The translations under genes were made by a program, and so were the position numbers. From an uncultured Eggerthellaceae bacterium (GTDB lineage: Bacteria > Actinomycetota > Coriobacteriia > Coriobacteriales > Eggerthellaceae): a stretch of 50,406 nt of DNA. This document shows, in pieces, positions 34,313 to 43,548 of the stretch (position 1 is the first letter of the stretch; each line of letters begins with the position of its first letter). A model generated the notes under the pieces. It searched no databases and was not told the origin of the DNA. It was given only the letters and a program-made list of their open reading frames with translations. The stretch spans positions 1-50,406 of the forward strand of contig CAUEBO010000015.1 in the NCBI GenBank assembly GCA_958454405.1, in the 5' to 3' direction.

Positions 34313-34852
34313 TCAGCGGCGGCGCGCCTCCGATTTCTTGACGCGCTCCACGAGGAAGTCGCGCACGTCGTCGCGCGGGAGGTCGAGCGAAACGGACAGC
34401 TCGTCGCAGAGCAGGCTCTCGGCGAGGGCGAAGTACTTCTTGTCGGTGGCGGTGATCTGCCGTCCTGCGGTCTCGCGGCGCGCGGTGCGCTCGCGGACGG
34501 ATTTGATGATGGGCACGAGGTCTTCGGGCGAGAACGTTTTCAAATGCTTGTCGTACTCTTCCTTGATGCGGCGCTCGAGCAGAGTGGGCGTGTTCGCGTC
34601 GGGCTTGAGCGCTTCTTCGTCGATGGAGTCGGCGTCGGCGATGGAGTCGATGAGCGCAAGCGCCTCCTTGCGCGACATGACGCGGCGCAGCGTGGGGGGT
34701 TGGGCTTCGTCGATGGCGACGAACAGCTTGAGGGACTTCTCGAACAGGGCGCGGAGCTCGAGGTAGTCCCTGTCTTCGAAGTAGGCTTCGCGGACGGCGA
34801 CGATTTCGCAGACGTGATGGCGGTAGACGACGGTGTCTCCGGGAGAGAACAT
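34313..34852 (-). CDS. CarD-like RNA polymerase-interacting regulator
   Basis: A 179-residue protein. It starts MFSPGDTVVYRHHVCEIVAVRE, the CarD/CdnL/TRCF RNA-polymerase interaction fold (~1-60). A helical C-terminal domain follows (SRKEALALIDSIADADS, RERTARRETAGRQITATDKK). CarD proteins stabilise open promoter complexes, often at rRNA promoters. Shine-Dalgarno GGAGG lies before the ATG. The same fold recurs as a domain of Mfd at the right end of the window. An AT-rich island at 34930-34940 (TATAATTATA) can give a -10 box on the minus strand. Confidence 0.88.
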   Translation of the reverse strand: MFSPGDTVVYRHHVCEIVAVREAYFEDRDYLELRALFEKSLKLFVAIDEAQPPTLRRVMSRKEALALIDSIADADSIDEEALKPDANTPTLLERRIKEEYDKHLKTFSPEDLVPIIKSVRERTARRETAGRQITATDKKYFALAESLLCDELSVSLDLPRDDVRDFLVERVKKSEARRR

Positions 34853-35089
34853 AGGGCCTCCGAACGGTAGGGATGTGGGGAAACAGTGGGAGCGTTTCCA
34901 TCGCGTCGGAAGAACGGCGCAGATCAGCCTTATAATTATAGCATCTTACCAGAGGTTTCGGGTCGAAGACGTATCGGCAGGCGGCACGCGCCGACGGCGC
35001 TTCCGGCGCCGTACGGGCCCGCTGCAAGGCGCGGTGCGCGCTGACGGCGGGACGGTCCTCGGCTCCGGACGAAGGCGAAGGAGCGGCGG

Positions 35090-35527
35090 ATGAGCGGATT
35101 CGATGCGAGCGAGCTCGACCCGTACGTGGCGGCCACCATCAGGGGCACGTCCACGAAGCAGAAAGAGCTGGAAACCCTCGAGATCGTCGAGGCCAGGCCG
35201 GGGCATATCGTTTTCGAAGCGGATGCGCCCGAAAGCGTGATGAACTACCATGGAACCATCCAGGGCGGGTACCTGGCCACGGTGAGCGAGCTGGCCGCGG
35301 GCATGGCCCTGTACGCGAGCGGGCTTTCCAGCTTCGCCGTGGCCAGTTCGATGAACTTCATCAAGGCGGTGGGGACGGGGCGCCTCGTTGTGAAGGCCGA
35401 CCCCGTGCACCAGGGGCGCACCACCGCCGTCATCCGCTGCGCCGTTGAGACGCTCGAAGGCGCTCTGATCGCCGAATCCACGTACACGATGCTGGTCATG
35501 GGGCCGTTGGAGGGCTTGCAGTCCTGA
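35090..35527 (+). CDS. PaaI-type hot-dog thioesterase
   Basis: A 145-residue hot-dog protein. The central helix segment YHGTIQGGYLATVSELAAGMAL matches the PaaI/YdiI thioesterase group, where an acidic residue in the helix and a backbone from HGG position the attack on acyl-CoA. The long helix is followed by the standard beta-sheet ASSMNFIKAVGTGRLVVKA. It probably hydrolyses an acyl-CoA. The ATG follows GAAGGAGCGG. It is not linked to the CoA operon by position. Confidence 0.8.
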   Translation: MSGFDASELDPYVAATIRGTSTKQKELETLEIVEARPGHIVFEADAPESVMNYHGTIQGGYLATVSELAAGMALYASGLSSFAVASSMNFIKAVGTGRLVVKADPVHQGRTTAVIRCAVETLEGALIAESTYTMLVMGPLEGLQS

Positions 35528-35566
35528 GCGCAGCTGACGGCTGGGGCGCCGCCAGCCGCAGGACCG

Positions 35567-36709
35567 TCAGTCGAACAGCGCGGCGGCCTTCGCCATGCGC
35601 TCGGCGATGGGCACGCCGAAGGGGCAGCGCGCCTCGCAGTCCGCGCAGCCCGTGCAGTCGGCGGCCGTCGCGTCCAGCGCCTCGTAGTGGGCGCGCACGC
35701 CGGCGGGCACCGCGTCCTGCATCGTCGCCAGGTCGTAGAACTTGTTCACGAGCGCGATGTCGATGCTCGCGGCGCACGGCGCGCAGTGGCCGCAGTAGGT
35801 GCACTGCCCGTAGTAGGCGTGCTTCGGCGCGCCGGCCAGCACGCTGGCGTAGTCGCGCTGCTCGGCCGGAGCATCCTCGTAGCGCAGGGCGTCGGAGACG
35901 TGCTCGACCGTGCCGAAGCCCGCCATGATGCTGGCGACGGCGGGGCGGGTGAGCGCGTAGTGGATGCACTGCACGGGCGTGAGTGCCACGCCGAAGGGGG
36001 AGGCCTCGGCCGAGAGCAGGCGCCCGCCCGCGTAGCCTTTCATGACGGTGATGCCCACGTCCTCGCGCTCGCAGAGCGCGTAGAGCTCGGCCCGTTCCGC
36101 GTCCATGCCCTCGAGGCCCTCGTCGTAGTCGAACGTGAACGCCTCGTCGAGGTCGGCCGTTGCCGGCAGCAGGTCGAAGGCGGGGTTCACGCTGAACATG
36201 ACGGCCTCGATCTCGCCGGAGAGTGCGGCCAGTCGCGCAACGGCCGGGTTGTGGGTGGACAGGCCGATATGGCCGATGGCGCCGGCTTTCTTGAGGGCGC
36301 GCACGTAGGCGATGAACTCCCCGTCCATGATGTCCTCGTATTCGTCCACGGCGTCGACGTAGTGGATCATGCCCAGCTCCACGTGGTCGGTGCGCAGCCG
36401 TTCGAGCAGGTCCTCGAACGCCGGGCGCACCTGCTCCATCTCGCGCGTGCGCACGTACTGGCCGCCCTGCCAGGTGGAGCCGATGTGGCCCTGGATGATC
36501 CAGCGGTCGCGGTCGCCTTCGATGGCCGCCCCGAGGCTGCTGCGCACCTCGGGCTGGGGCATCCAGCAGTCGAGGATGTTGATGCCGCCCTCGGCGCAGG
36601 CGTCGGCGACGGCGCGCACCTCCGCGACCGATTTCCCTTCCATCCATTCGGCCCCGAAGCCGATCTCGCTCACCATGAGGCCGGTTCGGCCCAGTCGTCG
36701 GTAATTCAT
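35567..36709 (-). CDS. Aldo/keto reductase with C-terminal ferredoxin-like domain
   Basis: A 380-residue protein. The N-terminal AKR barrel (MNYRRLGRTGLMVSEIGFG; VELGMIHYVD; GHIGLSTHN) is followed by a Cys-rich part: CTYCGHCAPC (~288-297) and CTGCADCEARCPFGVPI near the C-terminus. This combination is typical of the ferredoxin-type AKR family common in anaerobes. It likely reduces a carbonyl compound using NAD(P)H or Fe-S electrons; substrate unknown. It follows the cupin gene by 34 bases on the same strand and shares its MerR-type promoter. Its Shine-Dalgarno (GAGACGAG) is weak. Confidence 0.9.
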   Translation of the reverse strand: MNYRRLGRTGLMVSEIGFGAEWMEGKSVAEVRAVADACAEGGINILDCWMPQPEVRSSLGAAIEGDRDRWIIQGHIGSTWQGGQYVRTREMEQVRPAFEDLLERLRTDHVELGMIHYVDAVDEYEDIMDGEFIAYVRALKKAGAIGHIGLSTHNPAVARLAALSGEIEAVMFSVNPAFDLLPATADLDEAFTFDYDEGLEGMDAERAELYALCEREDVGITVMKGYAGGRLLSAEASPFGVALTPVQCIHYALTRPAVASIMAGFGTVEHVSDALRYEDAPAEQRDYASVLAGAPKHAYYGQCTYCGHCAPCAASIDIALVNKFYDLATMQDAVPAGVRAHYEALDATAADCTGCADCEARCPFGVPIAERMAKAAALFD

Positions 36710-36743
36710 CTCGTCTCGCTTTCTTCGCGCCGGCGCCGTGCGG

Positions 36744-37148
36744 CTACAGGCGCGCGTAGTCTTCGTCGTTCACCGGCTCGCACCATTCGTTCGAGCCGTT
36801 CACGGCCGGAACTTCCACGGCCAGGTGGGAGAACCAGCTGTCGGTTGCCGCGCCATGCCAGTGCTTGACGTTGGCGGGGATGTTCACCACGTCGCCCGCT
36901 TTGAGGGCGCGCGCCGGCTCGCCCCACTTCTGGTACCAGCCCCGTCCTCCCGTGACCAGCAGGATCTGCCCGCCGCCCTGGTCGGCGTGGTGGATGTGCC
37001 AGTTGTTGCGGCAGCCCAGCTCGAACGTGACGTTGCCGATGGACACCTGCTCGGTAGAGAGCATGTTCAGGTAGCTCTGGCCGATGAAGTACTGGCCGTA
37101 GGGGTTCTTCTCTCCGCGGGGGAACAACTCGTGCTCGATCTCGTTCAT
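36744..37148 (-). CDS. Cupin-domain protein
   Basis: A 134-residue single-domain cupin. Motif 1 is NNWHIHHADQGGGQILLVTGG (His residues and Gln/Glu for a metal) and motif 2 is NIPANVKHWHGAA. The family includes carboxymuconolactone-decarboxylase-associated cupins often placed next to aldo/keto reductases and under MerR control. The start at 37148 follows CGAGGAGATGCGCC; the longer frame to 37364 reads through the promoter and is rejected. The pair probably answers to an electrophile or quinone-type stress. Confidence 0.88.
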   Translation of the reverse strand: MNEIEHELFPRGEKNPYGQYFIGQSYLNMLSTEQVSIGNVTFELGCRNNWHIHHADQGGGQILLVTGGRGWYQKWGEPARALKAGDVVNIPANVKHWHGAATDSWFSHLAVEVPAVNGSNEWCEPVNDEDYARL

Positions 37149-37231
37149 GGCGCATCTCCTCGTCGTGTCGCGGTTCGCCGGAGGCGCGCGTTCGCATGCG
37201 CCGGCGGGCCGTTCTCTCATCTTCGCTATCC

Positions 37232-37262
37232 ACGATACTCCTTGGAGCGCGCTCCAAGTCAA
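37232..37262 (-). promoter_or_regulatory. MerR-type promoter with operator palindrome
   Basis: On the minus strand, -35 TTGACT (37257-37262) and -10 TATCGT (37232-37237) are separated by 19 bp. That spacer contains most of the perfect 18-bp palindrome CTTGGAGCGCGCTCCAAG (37241-37258). An over-long 19-bp spacer with a central palindrome is the hallmark of MerR-activated promoters, here driving the cupin-AKR pair. The cognate MerR gene is not in the window. Confidence 0.85.
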
Positions 37263-37420
37263 GCGTTCGTTGAAATCGCATCGCGTCTTATGGCATCTTG
37301 CATGATGGCGCTCGCATCGCCGCCGGAATCGCATCTTTTCGCGAAGGGCGTTTGGAAGATGCACGGCGGCGCATAATCGAGTAGGATGGCACCAGAGCGT
37401 TTTCCCGAGAGGAATCGACG

Positions 37421-38752
37421 GTGCCTATGGCCGAGAAGAGCGCGTCCGCAGGGCCGCTGACGAAGAGGGCATGGCTGCTCATCGTGCTGCTGTCGTTCGT
37501 GGGGCAGGTGGCATGGGCGGTCGAGAACAACTTCTTCAACCTGTTCATCCAAGACGTGTTCAACGCGTCCCTTTCGGACGTCGCGCTCATGGTGTCGGCC
37601 TCGGCGCTCACCGCGACGGCGACGACCCTGCTCGTGGGCGCATGGTCCGACCGCGTCGGGAAGCGCAAGGCGTTCATCGGGTTGGGGACGATGCTCTGGG
37701 GCGCGTCCATCATCGTGTTCGCGTACCTGCAGACTATCTCGCTCGCGCTCGCCGGAACCACGGCGGCGGCGATGGCCTTCGGCGTGACGCTGACCATCGT
37801 GTTCGACTGCATCATGACGTTCTTCGGCAGCCTTGCGAACGACTCCTGCTTCAACGCGTGGGTGACCGACATCACCACCGAGGAGAACCGCGGCAAGGTG
37901 GAGGGCGTCAACTCCGCCATGCCGCTGCTGGCGATGCTGGCGGTGTTCGGCGGTGCGATGTTCCTCATGATCGTACGGCCCGACGGCACGGTCACCTACG
38001 ACTATCCTTTGTTCTTCATCATCGTGGGCGGCGCGGTGACCGTCCTGGGCGCGGTCGTGCTCCTGCTCATGCGGGACTCCGCGCCCGGGCGCGCGCCGGC
38101 GGACGGCTACCTGGCGAATGCGCTGTACGGGTTCAGGCCGCGGGCCGTGCGCGAGAACGAGATGCTCTACCTTGTGCTGTTGGGGTATCTGGTGTTCGCA
38201 ACCGCCTTGCAGGCGTTCATGCCGTACTACGTGCTGTACCTGCGCCTTCCCTACATTCTCGGCGAGAGCTACGTGTTCGTCATGGCTCCCGGCATCGTCA
38301 TCGCGGCCCTGTTCACCATCTTCTACGGCAAGCGGGTCGACCGTCGCGGCTTCCTGCGTTCCGTCGTGGCGCCGCTCGTGCTGTTCATCGCGGGATGCAT
38401 CGTGCTCGGCCTGTGCACGGACGTCGCGTTCGTCTTCTTGGGCTCGGTGCTCATGCTGTGCGGCTACCTGGGCGCCGTCGCCTGCTTCGGCGCCGAAGTG
38501 CGCAACAACACGCCTGCCGGGCATGTGGGGATGTTCCAGGGCGTCCGCATCTTCATGGCGGTGCTCGTCCCGATGCTCGTGGGCCCGTGGATCGGTTCGG
38601 CGGTGAGCGCGTCGTCGGACGCCGTTGGCTTCGGCGTGGTGGGCGACGGGTTCACCCCGTCCTCGCTCATCTTCCTGGCCGGCGCCGCCGTAGCGCTGGT
38701 CACCTTCGCCGTGCTGCTGCTCATCCGCGCGCGCCGATCCCGAAGCGAGTGA
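37421..38752 (+). CDS. MFS sugar transporter (GPH/SLC45-like)
   Basis: A 443-residue protein with about 12 membrane helices. WAVENNFFNLFIQDVF in helix 1, VGAWSDRVGKRKAFIGLG between helices 2 and 3, and DITTEENRGKVEGVNSAMP after helix 4 resemble sugar-type MFS carriers of the glycoside-pentoside-hexuronide and SLC45 groups. Being first in an operon with GH2 and galactokinase, it probably imports a beta-galactoside. The GTG at 37421 has GAGAGGAA 6 bases upstream and is preferred over the ATG at 37427. The next gene starts 9 bases after its stop. Confidence 0.85.
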   Translation: MPMAEKSASAGPLTKRAWLLIVLLSFVGQVAWAVENNFFNLFIQDVFNASLSDVALMVSASALTATATTLLVGAWSDRVGKRKAFIGLGTMLWGASIIVFAYLQTISLALAGTTAAAMAFGVTLTIVFDCIMTFFGSLANDSCFNAWVTDITTEENRGKVEGVNSAMPLLAMLAVFGGAMFLMIVRPDGTVTYDYPLFFIIVGGAVTVLGAVVLLLMRDSAPGRAPADGYLANALYGFRPRAVRENEMLYLVLLGYLVFATALQAFMPYYVLYLRLPYILGESYVFVMAPGIVIAALFTIFYGKRVDRRGFLRSVVAPLVLFIAGCIVLGLCTDVAFVFLGSVLMLCGYLGAVACFGAEVRNNTPAGHVGMFQGVRIFMAVLVPMLVGPWIGSAVSASSDAVGFGVVGDGFTPSSLIFLAGAAVALVTFAVLLLIRARRSRSE

Positions 38753-38761
38753 GGAGGCGCC

Positions 38762-40639
38762 ATGCTCGATATCAAGCGCGTCATAGAGAGCGCTCCCCGC
38801 AAGCCGGAAAGCGTCGAGCTCGAGCCCCTGCTCACCGTTTGGGGCGAGCGCCTGTCTGCGGGCGGGGAGCGTGTCTCGGGGCATCCGCATCCCCAGTTCG
38901 AGCGCTCGTCGTTCCATCCGCTCGACGGCTGGTGGGAGTGCGCCTTCGTTCCGGCCGACGATGCGGCCGGCGCATGGAGCACCGCCCCGATGCCGGAGCG
39001 CTTCGACGGGCGCATCCTGGTGCCCTTCTCGCCCGAGGCCCCCTTGTCGGGCGTGAGCCGGCAGCTCAAGCCCGACGAGCTGCTGTGGTACCGGCGCGCG
39101 TTCGCGAAGCCCGACGAGCTTGCCGAAGAGGCCGGCGGCCGGTGCCTGCTGCACTTCGAGGCGGTGGACTGCGCGTGCGCCTGCTACGTGAACGGCGTGC
39201 TGGCGGGGACGCACGTCGGCGGCTATCTTCCGTTCTCCTTCGACGTCACCGACGCGCTTGCCGACGACGGGAACGAGATCGCCCTCTGCGTCCACGATCC
39301 GAGCGATGCGGGCGTGCAGCTGCGCGGGAAGCAGCGGCTCGAGCGCGGCGGCATCTGGTACACCGCGCAGAGCGGCATCTGGCAGACGGTGTGGCTCGAG
39401 GTCGTGCCGGAGCGCCGCATCGAGTCGCTGAAGATCGACGCGCAAGCCGATGCCGGATGTGTCGTGCTGGACGTGGCCGTGCTCGACGGCGGCGATATGG
39501 GCGAGGGCGCGCCTGCGCCGGGGGCATCGCTTTCCGCGCGGCTGTTCGATGGCGATGCGGAGGTTTGCCGTGCGGATTCCGACACCGCTTCGGCCGGTCG
39601 CGTCCGCAAGCTCGTATTGGACGTGGAACGGCCGCGCCTCTGGAGCCCCGACGATCCGCACCTGTACCGCCTCGAGATCTCGTTCGGCCGCGACCGCGTG
39701 TCCAGCTACTGCGCGTTCCGCACCGTGACGATGGAGGAGGACGCGCACGGCGTCCGGCGGCTCTTCCTCAACCACGAGCCGTGCTTCCTGCGCGGGGTGC
39801 TCGACCAGGGATACTGGCCCGACGGCCTCATGACCGCCCCCGGCGACGAGGCGCTCGTCTTCGACATCCAGGCCATGAAGGACCTGGGCTTCAACATGCT
39901 GCGCAAGCACATCAAGATAGAGAGCGACCGCTGGTACTACCACTGCGACCGGCTGGGGATGCTGGTGTGGCAGGACATGGTGAGCGGCGGGTCGCCTTTG
40001 AGCCCGTGGCATTCCAGCTACAAGCCCACGTTCTTCCGCCGGTCATGGGGCGGCTTCGCCGACGATTCGCCGCGGAGCTACCGCGCCCTTTCGTCGGAGA
40101 ACGAGGACTACCGGGCCGAATGGACCGAGACGTGCGCCAACGCGGTTGCCTACCTGGGCAACCATCCCTGTGTCGTGGCATGGGTGCTTTTCAACGAGGG
40201 ATGGGGCCAGTTCGACGCCCGCAAGGCCGGCGAGCTGGTGCGCAGCCTGGATCCGACGCGCGCCATCGACGCGGTCAGCGGATGGTACGACCAGGCCTGC
40301 GGGGACTTCCTGAGCGTGCACAACTATTTTCGTCCGCTCGAGGTGTACGAAGACGCGGCCCGGCCCAAGCGCGCCTTCATCGTCTCGGAGTTCGGCGGCC
40401 TGAGCTTTCGCGTGCCCGGCCACAGCTCGCTGGCAACCTCGTACGGCTACGGGTCCTTTCCCGACCTTGCGTCGTTCGGGGACGCCGTGCGGGGGGCGCT
40501 GGCCCGTGCCGACGCCCTCGAGCAGCAGGGGCTGGCGGGGTTCGTGTACACGCAGCTCTCGGACGTGGAGGAGGAGACGAACGGGCTGCTGTCCTACGAC
40601 CGCCGCGTTTCCAAGCTCGCGGGCGGGGGCCTGACGTGA
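38762..40639 (+). CDS. Glycoside hydrolase family 2 (probable beta-galactosidase)
   Basis: A 625-residue cytoplasmic enzyme with no signal peptide. An N-terminal sugar-binding sandwich (WYRRAFAKP; HFEAVDCACACYVNG) and an immunoglobulin-like domain precede the TIM barrel. The acid/base Glu479 is in LFNEGWGQ and the nucleophile Glu543 in FIVSEFGG. At 625 residues it lacks the large C-terminal domain of LacZ and is nearer in size to compact GH2 galactosidases or glucuronidases. Neighbouring galK and galT favour a galactoside substrate. The Shine-Dalgarno GAGGAGG lies 5 bases before the ATG. Confidence 0.9.
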   Translation: MLDIKRVIESAPRKPESVELEPLLTVWGERLSAGGERVSGHPHPQFERSSFHPLDGWWECAFVPADDAAGAWSTAPMPERFDGRILVPFSPEAPLSGVSRQLKPDELLWYRRAFAKPDELAEEAGGRCLLHFEAVDCACACYVNGVLAGTHVGGYLPFSFDVTDALADDGNEIALCVHDPSDAGVQLRGKQRLERGGIWYTAQSGIWQTVWLEVVPERRIESLKIDAQADAGCVVLDVAVLDGGDMGEGAPAPGASLSARLFDGDAEVCRADSDTASAGRVRKLVLDVERPRLWSPDDPHLYRLEISFGRDRVSSYCAFRTVTMEEDAHGVRRLFLNHEPCFLRGVLDQGYWPDGLMTAPGDEALVFDIQAMKDLGFNMLRKHIKIESDRWYYHCDRLGMLVWQDMVSGGSPLSPWHSSYKPTFFRRSWGGFADDSPRSYRALSSENEDYRAEWTETCANAVAYLGNHPCVVAWVLFNEGWGQFDARKAGELVRSLDPTRAIDAVSGWYDQACGDFLSVHNYFRPLEVYEDAARPKRAFIVSEFGGLSFRVPGHSSLATSYGYGSFPDLASFGDAVRGALARADALEQQGLAGFVYTQLSDVEEETNGLLSYDRRVSKLAGGGLT

Positions 40640-41991
40640 CGCGCGCGATGGAGGGGGCGAAGCGGCGCCTGCGGGACATGCACGCTGCGCGGTTCGGCGG
40701 CGCGCAAGGCGGGCCGCGCGCGGGCGGGGAAGGTGCGGGCGCTCACACGGCTCCCTTCGTGTTCGCTTCCGCCCCAGGACGGGTGGAGCTGGCGGGCAAC
40801 CACACCGACCACCAGGGAGGCTGCGCCCTGGCGGCCGCCATCGACCGGCGCGCCTACGGGTTGGCGGCTCCCAACGGAACGGATGAGGTGCGCGTGGCCA
40901 TGGAAGGCTTCGGCGAGGCTTCCGTGCATCTGTCGGATCTGGAGGCGCGCGCGGACGAGCGCGGCGCCTCACGCTCCCTCGTCCGCGGCATGGCGGCGGC
41001 CTGCGTCCGGTCGGGCGGGCGGCTGCGGGGGTTCGACTTGGCCGTCTGCTCCGATGTTCCTGTGGGCTGCGGCCTCTCCTCGTCGGCTGCGTTCGAGATG
41101 CTCCTGGGCGCTGCGATGCACGCCTTGTGCGAATCTGCCGATGTGGCCACGGACGGGCCGGGGACGGGCGGTGCACAAGGCGCGCGCCCGTGCGGGCCGC
41201 AGCCTGCGCCGCTGGATCCGATGGCGCTCGCGCTCGAAGGCGCATGGGCGGAGCGGAACTACTTCGGAAAGCCGTGCGGCTTGCAGGACCAGCTTGCGAG
41301 CGCCTGTGGCGGCATCGTCGCCCTGGATTTCTCGGGCGACGAGCCGCAGGCGAGGTCCGTCGCCTTCGACTGGGAGGCCTGCGGGCACGCGCTGTGCCTG
41401 ATAGACTGCCGGTGTGACCATGCGCTCTACATCGACGAGTACGCCGCCGTGCCCGCAGACATGCGCGCCGTCGCCCGATGGTTCGGCTGCGCGCGGCTGG
41501 AGGATGTGCCCTACCGCGCGTTCCTCGATCGGTTCGCGGATGTACGCGAGGCCCTGGGGGACCGCGCGGTGCTGCGCGCCCTGCACTACTTCGAGGAGAC
41601 GCGGCGCGCGCAGGCGCAGCTGCGCGCGCTCGAGAGCGGAAAGTTCGGGGAGTTCCTCGAGCTCGTCCGCGCGTCGGGCGCGTCGTCCGCTCAGTTTTTG
41701 CAGAACGTCTCACCGCACGGGGACGGGTCGGGCGCGTGCCAGCCCGCCATGGTCGTGCTCGCGCTGTGCGCGCATCTGCTCGACGGCGACCTGTCGGGCG
41801 GTGACGGCGCACAGCGCTCGGGCGCGTACCGCATCCACGGCGGGGGCTTTGGCGGCAGCGTGCTGGCCATCGTGGACGATCGCAAGGCGGATGCGTTCAT
41901 GGCGTCCATGAACGCCCTGTTGGGCTACGATGCCTGCAAGGCCGCCGCGGTCAGCCCTCTTGGCGTGCATGTGGAGCGGATGGCCCGATGA
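40636..41991 (+). CDS. galK: Galactokinase
   Basis: A 451-residue GHMP kinase. The N-terminal signature is SAPGRVELAGNHTDHQGG, with Asn replacing the Glu of the usual GEHTDY. The ATP loop is VPVGCGLSSSAAFE, and the C-terminal motif is RIHGGGFGGS. It phosphorylates alpha-D-galactose at C1. The GTG at 40636 overlaps the GH2 stop (GTGA) and is 6 bases after GGCGGGGG; an ATG at 40648 is the alternative. A Gly/Ala/Pro-rich insert (about residues 175-195) is not usual. Confidence 0.9.
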   Translation: MTRAMEGAKRRLRDMHAARFGGAQGGPRAGGEGAGAHTAPFVFASAPGRVELAGNHTDHQGGCALAAAIDRRAYGLAAPNGTDEVRVAMEGFGEASVHLSDLEARADERGASRSLVRGMAAACVRSGGRLRGFDLAVCSDVPVGCGLSSSAAFEMLLGAAMHALCESADVATDGPGTGGAQGARPCGPQPAPLDPMALALEGAWAERNYFGKPCGLQDQLASACGGIVALDFSGDEPQARSVAFDWEACGHALCLIDCRCDHALYIDEYAAVPADMRAVARWFGCARLEDVPYRAFLDRFADVREALGDRAVLRALHYFEETRRAQAQLRALESGKFGEFLELVRASGASSAQFLQNVSPHGDGSGACQPAMVVLALCAHLLDGDLSGGDGAQRSGAYRIHGGGFGGSVLAIVDDRKADAFMASMNALLGYDACKAAAVSPLGVHVERMAR

Positions 41992-43397
41992 CGGCTCCTC
42001 TGCCCACTCCGGACGAGGTGCGCGCCGCGTTCGACGCCTTGCGCGCGATCGACCCCGAGCGCGCGGTCTCCTACTTGCACGAGCTGGGTCTTTCGAGCGG
42101 CTACCTCAAGGCGGAGGCCGTCGCCCGCACCATCCGCTGGACGAGCGAGAGCCCGTACGGCATGCTGGAGCTGACCATCAACCTGTCCAAGCCCGAGAAG
42201 GACCCGCGCGCCATCGCCGCGGCGGCGGCGGACGCGAACGCCGCGCCGCGGCCCGCCTGTCGGGAGGCAACGGGTGCGCGGGGGGCGTCGGAGCCGCAGG
42301 ACGCCTTCGCGCCGCTGCCTGATCCCGGCGCCGTCCGCGTCCCGCAATGCGACCTCTGCTGGGAGAACGAGGGCTATGCCGGCTCGGCCGAGCATCCCGC
42401 CAAACCCGGCCTGCGCATCGCCGCCATCCAGCTGGGCGGCGAACGCTGGGGGCTGCAGTATTCCCCGTACGCGTACTTCGCCGAGCACTGCATCGCGCTT
42501 TCCGAGGAGCACCGTCCCATGAGGATCGACGCGGCCTGTTTCGAGCGGCTGCTCGATTTCGTCGTCGCCTTCCCGTTCTACTTCATCGGGTCGAACGCCG
42601 ATCTGCCCATCGTGGGCGGCTCGATTCTGTCCCACGACCACTTCCAGGGGGGACGGCACGCGTTCCCCCTCATGAAGGCGCCCTTCGAACGCGAGTTCTC
42701 TTTCCCGGCGGCGGCCGGGGTGCGCTGCGGCGCGGTGAGGTGGCCCGCGTCGACCGTGCGCCTGGTCTCCGGCGACCGCCGCGCGCTCGTTCGGGCGGCT
42801 TCAGGCATTTTGCAGGTTTGGCGGGGCTTCGAGAACGAGGCATGCGCCATCCGCGCCTTCAGTGCGGGCGAGCCGCACAACACGCTGAACCCCATCGTGC
42901 ATCGGGAGGGCTCGGATTACGTCATGCATCTGGTGCTGCGCAACAATCGCGTGGACGCCCGGCACCCCTGGGGGATATTCCATCCCGGCGAATCGCTGCA
43001 CCACATCAAGAAGGAGAACATCGGCCTCATCGAGATCATGGGGCTGGCCGTCCTGCCGCCGCGCCTGGCACGGGAGCTGCCCGCGGTGCGGCGGGAGCTG
43101 GTGGAGGCCGCCTGCTGCGGACGTTCTGCCGAAGAACTGCAGGAGCGGCTGCTCGCGCAAGGGCCCACCGCGCCCCACGCCGCATGGGCGGCCGACGTGC
43201 TTGCCAGGAGGGCGGCGGAGCTTGCGGGGGAGCGCAATGCCGCCGACCGGCACGACGACCTGCATCCCGTCATCCGGCAGGAGGTGGGCCGCGCGTTCGG
43301 GAGCATCCTGGAAGCCACGGGGGTGTTCAAGCGGACGGCCGCAGGAAGGGCGGGCTGGGACTCGTTCATCGAGGAGCTCGGCAGGCTGCCGGCGTGA
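41988..43397 (+). CDS. galT: Galactose-1-phosphate uridylyltransferase, class 2
   Basis: A 469-residue enzyme. The active-site segment GGSILSHDHFQGGRH contains the His-x-His nucleophile region in the class 2 (Gram-positive) form, and NPHTLNPI-like text reads EPHNTLNPIVHR here. CDLCWENEGYAG supplies a Cys pair. It converts galactose-1-phosphate and UDP-glucose to UDP-galactose and glucose-1-phosphate. It overlaps galK by ATGA, so the Leloir enzymes are co-translated. galE is not in the window. Confidence 0.93.
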   Translation: MTAPLPTPDEVRAAFDALRAIDPERAVSYLHELGLSSGYLKAEAVARTIRWTSESPYGMLELTINLSKPEKDPRAIAAAAADANAAPRPACREATGARGASEPQDAFAPLPDPGAVRVPQCDLCWENEGYAGSAEHPAKPGLRIAAIQLGGERWGLQYSPYAYFAEHCIALSEEHRPMRIDAACFERLLDFVVAFPFYFIGSNADLPIVGGSILSHDHFQGGRHAFPLMKAPFEREFSFPAAAGVRCGAVRWPASTVRLVSGDRRALVRAASGILQVWRGFENEACAIRAFSAGEPHNTLNPIVHREGSDYVMHLVLRNNRVDARHPWGIFHPGESLHHIKKENIGLIEIMGLAVLPPRLARELPAVRRELVEAACCGRSAEELQERLLAQGPTAPHAAWAADVLARRAAELAGERNAADRHDDLHPVIRQEVGRAFGSILEATGVFKRTAAGRAGWDSFIEELGRLPA

Positions 43398-43548
43398 GCC
43401 GACGCGCTTCGACGGCGGTGCGCGTCAGAGCCGGCACTGCGGTGGAGAGTGATCAGGTCGGAAGACGTCCCTCGGCATGGGTCGTGCCCTGGTCGACGCT
43501 GGCCGCGCGCCCGTTTGCCCGCTGGCCAAGCGCGCCTTCGCGGCGGCT

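Noticed and set aside
37259..40012. 917-residue minus-strand open frame opposite the MFS and GH2 genes
   Set aside because: Antisense shadow of well supported genes, His/Arg/Asp-rich, no recognisable motif.
37471..40635. Upstream 1,000-residue extension of the galactokinase frame
   Set aside because: This part overlaps the MFS and GH2 genes out of frame and is Arg/Gly/Ala/Pro-rich; galactokinase homology begins only after about 40700, so the start is at 40636 or 40648.
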